Source of the DNA: a bacterium
GTDB taxonomy: Bacteria > Actinomycetota > Actinomycetes > Actinomycetales > Actinomycetaceae
NCBI GenBank assembly: GCA_030544165.1
Contig: JAUNRP010000125.1
Location: 1 to 6,009, forward strand
Direction: 5' to 3'
Length of the DNA stretch: 6,009 bases
This document shows, piece after piece, positions 1-5,426 of this stretch. Numbering within the stretch: the first letter of the stretch is position 1; every line of letters starts with the position of its first letter. A program made the position numbers and the translations under genes. The notes beneath the pieces are model-generated. The model was not told the DNA's origin. It saw nothing but the letters and a program-made list of their open reading frames with translations, and did not search any database.

Positions 1-212
1 GGGGGTTCCGGTGACGGGGGTGGCTCGAGAGACGGAGGTGGCTCGGGCGCGGGTGCTGGTTCCGTGGGAGTGGGGGTGGCCGGCTCGGGGGCGGGCTCCA
101 GGCTCTCGACAGCGGGCGGACTCGTGGGAACCACCGGCGCGGGCGCCTGAGATGAACAGGCGGCCAGCATCATCGCCGTGGCTCCCAGCGCCGTTGCCCG
201 TCTCCAGCCCAT
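1..212 (-). CDS. Proline-rich lipoprotein, N-terminal part (runs off left edge)
   Basis: Reading the minus strand from the ATG at 212-210 gives an open frame to the window edge (70 whole codons). The protein begins with Met-Gly-Trp-Arg-Arg, then a short hydrophobic stretch, then the lipobox Leu-Ala-Ala-Cys with Cys at residue 19. This is a textbook signal peptidase II site, so the mature protein should be lipid-anchored on the outer face of the cytoplasmic membrane. After the Cys comes Ser-Ser-Gln, then about 48 residues dominated by Pro, Glu, Ala, Thr and Ser. This looks like a disordered linker that spaces a distal domain from the membrane or through the wall. The domain itself lies outside the window, so function is unknown. 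The start is supported by the basic n-region directly after Met and by a G-run 4 nt upstream. It is transcribed divergently from the gene at 347. Confidence 0.8.
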   Translation of the reverse strand, partial: MGWRRATALGATAMMLAACSSQAPAPVVPTSPPAVESLEPAPEPATPTPTEPAPAPEPPPSLEPPPSPEP

Positions 213-247
213 GATGCCCCCAGACCGCGCCCCATCAGATGGCTCCA

Positions 248-253
248 AGGCTA
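248..253 (-). promoter_or_regulatory. Possible -10 box for the lipoprotein gene
   Basis: On the minus strand TAGCCT lies here, which fits the actinobacterial TANNNT pattern. A transcript starting about 7 nt further on would have a leader of roughly 29 nt containing the G-rich stretch (216-221) before the ATG at 212. No convincing -35 box is visible. Such hexamers are common by chance, so this is a weak call. Confidence 0.25.
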
Positions 254-333
254 GGAGGCCGGGCCATGCGCCGGGGAGCAACCGGGGGCGGATCTTGCGG
301 ATCTCGTGTTCGTCCCGCAGCATGATCGGGCCC

Positions 334-346
334 TAGTCTTGGGCGC
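334..346 (+). promoter_or_regulatory. -10 box (TAGTCT) and leaderless start for gene at 347
   Basis: TAGTCT at 334-339 is followed by 7 nt and then GTG at 347. In actinobacteria transcription usually starts about 6-8 nt after the -10 box, which puts the 5' end on or next to the GTG. There is no Shine-Dalgarno-like sequence before this GTG, as expected for a leaderless mRNA. No good -35 hexamer is seen at 17-18 nt spacing. Confidence 0.55.
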
Positions 347-1030
347 GTGAGTGGGAGATCGATCGCCCAGCGCGGCGCCAGCCAATCGGACCTCGGGAAC
401 GTGGTGGGCATCCACCGGATGCCACCCACCCCGCCGGGGCTGATGACGCTTCTCCTGCTGGGCGCGGCGCTGGCAGCAGGAGCTGCGGTCGCCATTCCAT
501 TTGGCGAGTGGCTGGCGTTCGCCGGATGGGCGGCGTTCCTGGCCGTGGTCACGGCGATCACGTTCCTGGTGAGCCTCCGCGGCGCGTTCGTGGTGTGCGA
601 GAGGGGGGTGCTGGCCGGCACGCTGTTGCCGTTCTGGTCAGATCTGGAGTCAGCGCGCTGGGAGCAGATCGAGCTCCCCACCCTCCGCTACGTCCGCACC
701 GAGGGCCTGCCCAGCCGCGTCCGCCTCTTCCACTTCCGGAACTTCACCAACGGGAGGGTGGAGGCGAGCCGCATCCCCGTCTCCCTCCGTTTCGACGGCC
801 CCGCCCCCCGCGCACAGCAGACGCTCGGGGGCACGCTGGCAGGCAGACTCCTGGGTGGTTCGGAAGCGCCACTCGTCCACGGTGAGCCGGGATCGGAGTG
901 GCGGTTCTCCTGCGGGGAGAAGGGTCGAGCGCGCCTCACCGAGGACCTCGTCCAGGCGATCGGCCGCCACGGCGCCCATGATTCCGTGCGCATCGCCACC
1001 CAGCTCGCGCAGGTCACCCCCGGGAGCTGA
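347..1030 (+). CDS. Unrecognised two-helix membrane protein with soluble C-terminal domain
   Basis: This 227-residue protein matches no family I can name. Residues 1-30 are polar. Two hydrophobic segments at about 31-51 and 54-76 form a predicted membrane hairpin. The rest (about 78-227) is soluble and starts with an alternating pattern (Phe-Val-Val-Cys-Glu-Arg-Gly-Val-Leu, then a Trp-containing segment). That resembles bacterial PH-like domains that follow a helix pair, but this is a resemblance only. The GTG at 347 was chosen because a TAGTCT -10 box sits 7 nt upstream. An in-frame ATG at 419 (residue 25) would remove only the polar N-terminus and is the main alternative. Codon use is typical of the window and the frame is long, so the gene is probably real. 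It ends 8 bp from the convergent rhodanese gene. If both helices cross the membrane as a hairpin, the N-terminus and C-terminal domain lie on the same side, probably the cytoplasm. Confidence 0.75.
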   Translation: MSGRSIAQRGASQSDLGNVVGIHRMPPTPPGLMTLLLLGAALAAGAAVAIPFGEWLAFAGWAAFLAVVTAITFLVSLRGAFVVCERGVLAGTLLPFWSDLESARWEQIELPTLRYVRTEGLPSRVRLFHFRNFTNGRVEASRIPVSLRFDGPAPRAQQTLGGTLAGRLLGGSEAPLVHGEPGSEWRFSCGEKGRARLTEDLVQAIGRHGAHDSVRIATQLAQVTPGS

Positions 1031-1038
1031 CCTACCCC

Positions 1039-1488
1039 TCAGTTCGTCACGAGGATCCCCGGATCGAGGTCGCTGACCCCGCCGTCCAGCCCGAACACCC
1101 GCTCGAAGCCATCTGCGATCATCGCGCTCTCGGCAATCCGTGACCGGGTGGCCGAACGGCAGTACAGCGCGTACGTGCCCTCCCGATCGAGCTCCGCGAT
1201 CTCGGCCGCGAACGTGGCTGACTGGACATCGATGTTCACCGCCCCCGGCAGGTGCCCGGAAGCGAACTCCTCGGGCGTGCGCACGTCGATCAGGGTGACC
1301 TCATCGCCTTGCGTGGCCGCGAGGAACAGGTCCGAGTTCACGTGCCCGGAGATCGAGGAGGTGTCGTCCGCGGAGAGCGTCACCGCTCCGGGCCGCGGGC
1401 TGGGCGCCGCACCCCCGCACCCTGCCAGCACCAACGTCACGGCCAACGCCGCCCCGGCAAACGAGGCACGCACGCGGGACGATCTCAT
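1039..1488 (-). CDS. Lipoprotein with a single rhodanese domain
   Basis: The 149-residue product starts with a basic n-region and a hydrophobic segment ending in the lipobox Leu-Ala-Gly-Cys (Cys24), so it is predicted to be lipid-anchored outside the membrane. After a linker comes a single rhodanese fold at about residues 45-145. The typical Leu-Ile-Asp-Val-Arg-Thr-Pro-Glu-Glu-Phe is at 66-75, Gly-His-Leu-Pro-Gly-Ala at 78-83, and the active-site loop Cys-Arg-Ser-Ala-Thr-Arg-Ser at 110-116, where Cys110 would carry the persulfide. Rhodaneses move sulfane sulfur to thiol or cyanide acceptors. An extracytoplasmic single-domain form like this resembles PspE-type proteins, and its physiological acceptor is unknown. 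All core catalytic features are present. The start is fixed by the lipobox distance and by a TAGGCT box 6 nt before the ATG. It is divergent from the sugar kinase. Confidence 0.92.
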   Translation of the reverse strand: MRSSRVRASFAGAALAVTLVLAGCGGAAPSPRPGAVTLSADDTSSISGHVNSDLFLAATQGDEVTLIDVRTPEEFASGHLPGAVNIDVQSATFAAEIAELDREGTYALYCRSATRSRIAESAMIADGFERVFGLDGGVSDLDPGILVTN

Positions 1489-1500
1489 GGCCCCAGCCTA
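1489..1500 (-). promoter_or_regulatory. -10 box (TAGGCT) and leaderless start for rhodanese lipoprotein
   Basis: On the minus strand TAGGCT (1500-1495) is followed by GGGGCC and then the ATG at 1488. The 6-nt gap places the transcript's 5' end at or beside the start codon. The G-run touches the ATG too closely to act as a normal Shine-Dalgarno site. No clear -35 is visible. Confidence 0.55.
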
Positions 1501-1556
1501 CGCGGCTGCCCCCAGCGCACCGCGCCCACCGCGCCCCGCCTCTCGCCACCCGCGAG

Positions 1557-1568
1557 TAGCGTGGGACC
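1557..1568 (+). promoter_or_regulatory. -10 box (TAGCGT) and leaderless start for PfkB kinase
   Basis: TAGCGT at 1557-1562 is followed by GGGACC and the ATG at 1569. The 6-nt gap matches leaderless actinobacterial promoters. The identical hexamer with the same gap precedes the aldo/keto reductase. No recognisable -35 box is present at normal spacing. This promoter and that of the rhodanese gene face away from each other, with 56 bp between the -10 boxes. Confidence 0.55.
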
Positions 1569-2495
1569 ATGACCGAGACCGCCCCCGTGCTCGTGGTGGG
1601 AGAAGCCCTCATCGACATCGTGCACCCACCCACCGGCGAACCCACCGAACACGTGGGCGGCAGCCCCGCCAACGTCGCCAAGGGGATCGCGCGGCTCGGC
1701 CATCCGGTCACTCTCGCCACCCACATCGGCTGTGACGATCGCGGCGCGCGGATCTCGGACGAGCTCACCGCGGATGGCGTCCAGCTCACCCGTGGTTCCG
1801 TCTCCGCCCCCCGCACCTCCACCGCCACCGCCCTTCTCGACGACGACGGCGCCGCCACCTATGCCTTCGAGATCGACTGGCGCCTCGAACCCCATCTCCG
1901 CGCAGTCGAGGGCGGCCACCTCCACACCGGATCGATCGCCGTGACGCTCGATCCCGGTGCCACATCGGTCCGCCGGCTCGCGGAGGCCAGCCGCGCAGGC
2001 GCCACCATCTCCTACGATCCGAACGCCCGCCCGGCCATCATGGGCGAGGTGGCGCAGGCCCGCGCCCAGGTGGAGGCGCTCGCGTCGTTCGCGGACGTCG
2101 TCAAGGTCTCCGATGAGGACCTCGCATGGCTGTACGGCCCCGCCATGGATCCCGTCCGGATCGCCCGACAGTGGAACCGGGGCGGACCGGCGCTCGTGGT
2201 GGTCACCCGCGGAGGTGAGGGCGCAATCGCGATCATGCGCGGAGAGGTCACGGAATTCGAGGCCGCCCGGGTCCCGGTGGTTGACACAGTCGGCGCGGGT
2301 GATTCCTTCATGGCCGGGCTCATCTCGGGCCTCCTGGACCAGGGGCTGCTCGGCGGGACGGAAGCCCGCCACCGGCTCACCCAGGCCTCGCCCGCCCAGG
2401 TGAGCTCCGCCGTCGTCAGGGCGATCGAGTGTGCGGGGATCACGGTCTCGCGCGCCGGGGCCAACCCACCCACGCGGGCGGAACTGGGCGCGTAG
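1569..2495 (+). CDS. PfkB-family carbohydrate kinase, fructokinase-like
   Basis: This 308-residue protein is a full-length ribokinase/PfkB-fold kinase of usual family size. It is predicted to phosphorylate a sugar with ATP in the cytoplasm. The N-terminus carries the beta-strand Val-Leu-Val-Val-Gly-Glu-Ala-Leu-Ile-Asp (7-16). PfkB signature 1 is Gly-Gly-Ser-Pro-Ala-Asn-Val-Ala at 30-37. Asp-Pro-Asn-Ala-Arg-Pro (150-155) and Lys-Val-Ser-Asp-Glu-Asp-Leu (179-185) are typical of fructokinase-type members. Signature 2, Asp-Thr-Val-Gly-Ala-Gly-Asp-Ser-Phe, is at 239-247, with Asp245 as the catalytic base and the preceding glycines forming the anion hole. Fructose is the likeliest substrate, but 2-keto-3-deoxygluconate, ribose or other sugars cannot be excluded. 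No sugar transporter or invertase gene adjoins it, so context does not help. Its stop is 10 bp from the convergent reductase stop. Confidence 0.93.
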   Translation: MTETAPVLVVGEALIDIVHPPTGEPTEHVGGSPANVAKGIARLGHPVTLATHIGCDDRGARISDELTADGVQLTRGSVSAPRTSTATALLDDDGAATYAFEIDWRLEPHLRAVEGGHLHTGSIAVTLDPGATSVRRLAEASRAGATISYDPNARPAIMGEVAQARAQVEALASFADVVKVSDEDLAWLYGPAMDPVRIARQWNRGGPALVVVTRGGEGAIAIMRGEVTEFEAARVPVVDTVGAGDSFMAGLISGLLDQGLLGGTEARHRLTQASPAQVSSAVVRAIECAGITVSRAGANPPTRAELGA

Positions 2496-2505
2496 CCAGC
2501 CGCCG

Positions 2506-3465
2506 CTAGAAGAGCTCCGAGATCTCCGTGACGGTCTCCGCATCCAGCGCGAGCTGGCCTGCGCCCGCGTTCTGCACCACCTGCTCCTCGGTGGTGGCCC
2601 CCGCGATCACGGAGGCCACGCCGGGCTGGGCGAGCAGCCACGCGATCGAGACCTGCACCATGGGCTCACCGAGGCGCTCGCAGATGGCGCGGTAGGCCTC
2701 GAGCTGGTCCCAGTCCACGCCCTCGAGGAGCTGCGGCTTCTGGCGGGTGATGCGCCCCTCGCCGCCGTCCTTGCGGTACTTGCCGGTCAGCAGGCCGTTG
2801 TAGAGCGGGAAGTAGGGGAGGAAGCCGATGCCGTTCTCCGCGCAGAAGGGCAGGATCTCGGACTCCACATCGCGCTTCAGGAGCGAGTACTCGTTCTGGG
2901 CGGAGACGAACCGGACGCCTGAATCGGCCTTTCCGCTGGCCGCATCGGCCTCGCGGAGCTGCTCCGCCGTGAAGTTGGTGTGCCCGATCTCGAGCACCTT
3001 CCCCTCCTGGACCAGCTCGGCCAGTGCCCCGAGGGTCTCCTCGATCGGCACGCTCGGATCGGGCTCGTGGAGCTGGTAGAGGTCCACGTGATCGGTCTGG
3101 AGGCGGCGGAGCGAGCCCTCGATCGCGGCGCGGATGTGCTCGCGGCTGCCGCGTGCGCCCTTCTCGGCGAGCCCGCCCGGCGCGCCGCCCGTGTGGCCCC
3201 ACTTGGTGGCGATCACGGCCTCATCCCGGCGGCCCCTGAGTGCCACGCCCATGAAGACCTCGGACATGCCGGGCTCGGAGCCGTAGAGCTCGGCGGTATC
3301 GAAGAAGGTGATGCCGGCGTCCAGCGCCGCGAGGATCACGCGGGTGGAGGCCTCCTGCTCCACGGTGGGGGAGGTGGGCCGGGAGAAGTTGTTGCACCCG
3401 ATCCCCACGCCAGAGATCTCCAGGGTGGACGAGCCGAGTGCGCGCGGTGCGATGACGTTGGACAT
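2506..3465 (-). CDS. Aldo/keto reductase
   Basis: The 319-residue product is a complete aldo/keto reductase: a TIM-barrel, NADPH-dependent enzyme that reduces carbonyls, in the cytoplasm. The catalytic tetrad is visible: Asp56 and Tyr61 within Asp-Thr-Ala-Glu-Leu-Tyr-Gly, Lys88 in Ala-Thr-Lys-Trp, and His133 in Leu-Tyr-Gln-Leu-His. Cofactor-site features follow: Asn-Phe near 164, Gln-Asn-Glu-Tyr (190-193), Pro-Leu-Tyr-Asn-Gly-Leu-Leu-Thr-Gly-Lys (220-229), and the C-terminal Ile-Ala-Gly-Ala-Thr-Thr-Glu-Glu-Gln-Val (287-296). The layout fits the YajO/IolS-like general-reductase group rather than the short 2,5-diketogluconate type, but the substrate cannot be named. The start ATG at 3465 lies 6 nt after a TAGCGT box. 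The gene is divergent from the ABC operon across 99 bp that hold a symmetrical operator-like element, so shared regulation is possible. Confidence 0.94.
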   Translation of the reverse strand: MSNVIAPRALGSSTLEISGVGIGCNNFSRPTSPTVEQEASTRVILAALDAGITFFDTAELYGSEPGMSEVFMGVALRGRRDEAVIATKWGHTGGAPGGLAEKGARGSREHIRAAIEGSLRRLQTDHVDLYQLHEPDPSVPIEETLGALAELVQEGKVLEIGHTNFTAEQLREADAASGKADSGVRFVSAQNEYSLLKRDVESEILPFCAENGIGFLPYFPLYNGLLTGKYRKDGGEGRITRQKPQLLEGVDWDQLEAYRAICERLGEPMVQVSIAWLLAQPGVASVIAGATTEEQVVQNAGAGQLALDAETVTEISELF

Positions 3466-3477
3466 CCCCCCACGCTA
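3466..3477 (-). promoter_or_regulatory. -10 box (TAGCGT) and leaderless start for aldo/keto reductase
   Basis: Minus-strand TAGCGT (3477-3472) is followed by six G residues and then the ATG at 3465. Both hexamer and spacing are the same as those before the PfkB kinase. The G-run abuts the ATG, which is too close for ordinary Shine-Dalgarno pairing, so leaderless initiation is the better reading. No clear -35 box is seen. Confidence 0.55.
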
Positions 3478-3517
3478 GTTGCGCGGCGCGCGGAGCGCAC
3501 GCACCCTGCAACCATCC

Positions 3518-3575
3518 GTACCGTAGTTGACACAGTATGTAGTAGACCTGCTACATTCCACCGTATGAACGGTAC
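3518..3575. promoter_or_regulatory. Concentric two-shell palindrome, probable operator of ABC operon
   Basis: The inner element at 3537-3556 has 9-bp arms ATGTAGTAG and CTGCTACAT around a 2-bp centre, with one mismatch in the arms (3543/3550). The outer element is GTACCGT at 3518-3524 with its exact reverse complement ACGGTAC at 3569-3575. Both pairs are centred on 3546.5. The inner palindrome fills most of the -35/-10 spacer and overlaps the -10 box, and the outer right arm lies just inside the coding start. ACCGTA also occurs directly repeated at 3520 and 3560. The position suits a repressor site blocking RNA polymerase, or an activator acting on a long spacer. The binding protein is not known. 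The XRE-type regulator at 5427 is the nearest candidate. Confidence 0.55.
3527..3564 (+). promoter_or_regulatory. Promoter of ABC operon (TTGACA, 19 nt, TACATT), leaderless
   Basis: A perfect consensus -35, TTGACA, lies at 3527-3532 and a -10, TACATT, at 3552-3557. They are separated by 19 nt, longer than the usual 17-18. The -10 ends 7 nt before the ATG at 3565, so the mRNA is probably leaderless. This stretch is clearly more AT-rich than its surroundings. It is the only promoter in the window with a consensus -35. The long spacer containing a dyad is a known feature of promoters controlled by MerR-family activators, but a simple repressor site is equally possible. Confidence 0.65.
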
Positions 3576-4512
3576 ACACCCCGTGATCGAGGTTTCCGGT
3601 CTCTCCATGGCGTACGGCGAGAACCTCGTCCTTGACTCCATCGATCTGACCGTCAACCGCGGCGAGGTGGTGGTCCTGCTCGGTCCCAATGGCGCCGGCA
3701 AGACCACCACGATCGAGATCCTCGAGGGCTTCCGCCAGCGCTCCTCCGGCTCAGTGTCGGTGCTCGGTACGGACCCCCAGAGGGCCACGGAGGCCTGGCG
3801 CGCCCGCGTGGGGATCGTGCTCCAGTCCTGGCGGGACCACGCCAAGTGGAAGGTGCGCGAGCTGATCGATGTGCTCGGCTCCCACTACACGCCCTTCTCC
3901 ACCCCGGAGATCCGCCGCCCCTGGAACACCGAGTCCCTCCTCACCACGGTGGGCCTCCAGGACCACATGGACGCCCGGGTCTCCACCCTCTCCGGGGGTC
4001 AGCGCCGCCGCCTGGACGTGGCGGCGGGCCTCGTGGGCCGCCCCGAACTGCTCTTCCTGGACGAACCTACCGCCGGGTTCGATCCCATCGCCCGCCGGGA
4101 CTTCCACGATCTGATCCTCAGCCTCGCGGACCTGGACACCACCATCCTCATGACCACCCACGATCTGGATGAGGCCGCCAAGGTGGCGGACCGCATCCTC
4201 ATCCTCGCCGATTCCCGGATCGTGGCGGACGGCTCCGTGGAGGACCTCCGCCGCCGCGAGTTCGGTACCGCGGAGGTGCGCTGGTCCGATGGCGAGACCC
4301 GCCACCTCCACTCCGCCGAGGATCCCACCGCCTTCCTCCGCGGCATGCTCGCCGATCCGAACGCCCGCGTGGAGGACCTCGAGATCCGCCGCGCCTCCCT
4401 CGAGGACGTCTACATCGCCCTCGTCAACAAGGCCGAGGGCATCACCTCCCGCCGCCAGGACCAGCTACTCCGCCGACTCCAGGACTCCATGAACGAGGAG
4501 GCTTCCGCATGA
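3565..4512 (+). CDS. ABC transporter ATP-binding protein (DrrA/CcmA-like)
   Basis: This 315-residue ATPase drives export by the adjacent ABC-2 permease. All nucleotide-binding motifs are present: Walker A Gly-Pro-Asn-Gly-Ala-Gly-Lys-Thr (40-47), Q-loop Gln87, signature Leu-Ser-Gly-Gly-Gln (142-146), Walker B Leu-Leu-Phe-Leu-Asp-Glu (162-167), and the switch His199 in Thr-Thr-His-Asp. The D-loop region reads Gly-Phe-Asp rather than the usual Gly-Leu-Asp. Residues 220-315 form a C-terminal extension containing Arg-Ala-Ser-Leu-Glu-Asp-Val-Tyr (276-283), the DrrA/DUF4162-type motif of drug and lipid exporters. The reading frame is open upstream to 2980, but that part is the reverse of the reductase gene. 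The ATG at 3565 is chosen because family homology begins right after it and a -10 box sits 7 nt before it. The stop overlaps the permease start by 4 bp (ATGA), which suggests translational coupling. Substrate unknown. Confidence 0.95.
   Translation: MNGTHPVIEVSGLSMAYGENLVLDSIDLTVNRGEVVVLLGPNGAGKTTTIEILEGFRQRSSGSVSVLGTDPQRATEAWRARVGIVLQSWRDHAKWKVRELIDVLGSHYTPFSTPEIRRPWNTESLLTTVGLQDHMDARVSTLSGGQRRRLDVAAGLVGRPELLFLDEPTAGFDPIARRDFHDLILSLADLDTTILMTTHDLDEAAKVADRILILADSRIVADGSVEDLRRREFGTAEVRWSDGETRHLHSAEDPTAFLRGMLADPNARVEDLEIRRASLEDVYIALVNKAEGITSRRQDQLLRRLQDSMNEEASA
4495..4501 (+). promoter_or_regulatory. Shine-Dalgarno site for permease gene
   Basis: GAGGAGG at 4495-4501 lies 7 nt before the ATG at 4509, a strong match to the anti-Shine-Dalgarno sequence within the end of the ATPase gene. 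It decides the permease start. It also contrasts with the first genes in this window, which lack such sites. Confidence 0.8.
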
Positions 4513-5426
4513 CCGCCGCTCCCGCTCCCGCCGCACCCAATCCGTCCGCTCGCTCTTCTGGGACGACGACGCCACTCACCTCCCGTATCTCCGCCGCCCT
4601 CCGTAATGGGTGGGCTCTGGCAAAGGTGGAACTGCTGGTCTCCGTGCGGGGTGCGGACTGGATCTCCTACCTGATCACGCCAGTGATCGCCCTTGCGGTG
4701 ATTCTCTTCACCGGCGGATCGGAGATTGGCAGTACCGGCATCTCGGTGGCGCAGTACATCGTCCCCTCGCTCATTGGGATGACGATCGCGGTGGGTGGAC
4801 TGATGAGTCCTCCGGCGATCCTCATGATGGAGCGTGAGGACGGCTCGATGGTGCGGATGAAGGCCGTGCCCGGCGGACTGCAGGGCTATGTGCTCGGCAA
4901 GGTCCTCATGCTGCTGATCACGAACGTGGCCTCGCTCCTCCTGGTGTTCGCGGTGATGGCGATCGCCATGCCGGAGCTCCTGCCGGACGGGCCGGGGGCC
5001 TGGCTACGGTTTGTGCTCTTCGTGGTGCTGGGTTTGCTCGCCACCCTTCCCGCCGGAATCGCGATCGGGACCATGATGCGCAACGCTGCGCTGCTCATGA
5101 TCCCGATGTTCGCGGTCTACGGCGTCATCTTCATCTCCGGCATCTTCTACCCGATGGAGGCCCTGGCCACCCCGCTTCAGTGGATCGGCATGGCGTTCCC
5201 CATGTATTGGATGGGCATGGGATTGCGCTCCGCGTTCCTTCCCCCCGAAGCGGCGGGCATCGAGCTTGCTGGCTCCTGGCAGACCCTCGAGTCCGTGGCG
5301 GTCCTCGGCATCTGGGCGGTGGCCGGCCTCGTGCTCGCCCCGATCCTGATGCGCCGCATGATCCGGGGAGTCTCCGGCTCCACCGTGATCGAGGCCCGCG
5401 AGCGGATGCTCTCCCGGGGGTACTGA
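4509..5426 (+). CDS. ABC-2 type transporter permease
   Basis: The 305-residue membrane protein is the transmembrane half of the exporter. A polar Ala/Pro/Ser/Thr-rich N-terminus (1-25) and a short amphipathic stretch precede six predicted helices at roughly 52-68, 83-107, 130-153, 165-187, 193-214 and 262-282. The charged loop Met-Glu-Arg-Glu-Asp-Gly-Ser (107-113) and the segment Ser-Gly-Ile-Phe-Tyr-Pro-Met-Glu (210-217), followed by Pro-Leu-Gln-Trp-Ile, are characteristic of ABC-2 (DrrB/YadH-like) permeases. Two copies would pair with two ATPase subunits. The C-terminus is a basic cytoplasmic tail. It starts in a 4-bp overlap with the ATPase gene behind a strong Shine-Dalgarno site and ends directly against the regulator gene. 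Family members export drugs, lipids or polysaccharides, and nothing here selects among these. Confidence 0.94.
   Translation: MTAAPAPAAPNPSARSSGTTTPLTSRISAALRNGWALAKVELLVSVRGADWISYLITPVIALAVILFTGGSEIGSTGISVAQYIVPSLIGMTIAVGGLMSPPAILMMEREDGSMVRMKAVPGGLQGYVLGKVLMLLITNVASLLLVFAVMAIAMPELLPDGPGAWLRFVLFVVLGLLATLPAGIAIGTMMRNAALLMIPMFAVYGVIFISGIFYPMEALATPLQWIGMAFPMYWMGMGLRSAFLPPEAAGIELAGSWQTLESVAVLGIWAVAGLVLAPILMRRMIRGVSGSTVIEARERMLSRGY

Noticed and set aside
11..214. Plus-strand open frame at the left end
   Set aside because: Low-complexity translation rich in Arg, Pro and Trp. The minus strand of the same region gives a clean lipoprotein signal peptide.
1485..2543. Minus-strand open frame of 352 codons opposite the sugar kinase
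   Set aside because: Gly/Arg-rich, low-complexity translation with no motifs. It is a shadow of the kinase caused by high GC, and the kinase frame carries clear catalytic signatures.
3480..3499. Inverted repeat TGCGC / GCGCA upstream of the aldo/keto reductase
   Set aside because: Only 5-bp arms made of G and C in an alternating GC stretch, easily expected by chance.
2980..3564. In-frame upstream extension of the ABC ATPase (195 extra codons)
   Set aside because: It reads antisense through the aldo/keto reductase gene, has no exporter homology, and the promoter and -10 box lie inside it. The ATG at 3565 fits both family length and promoter.
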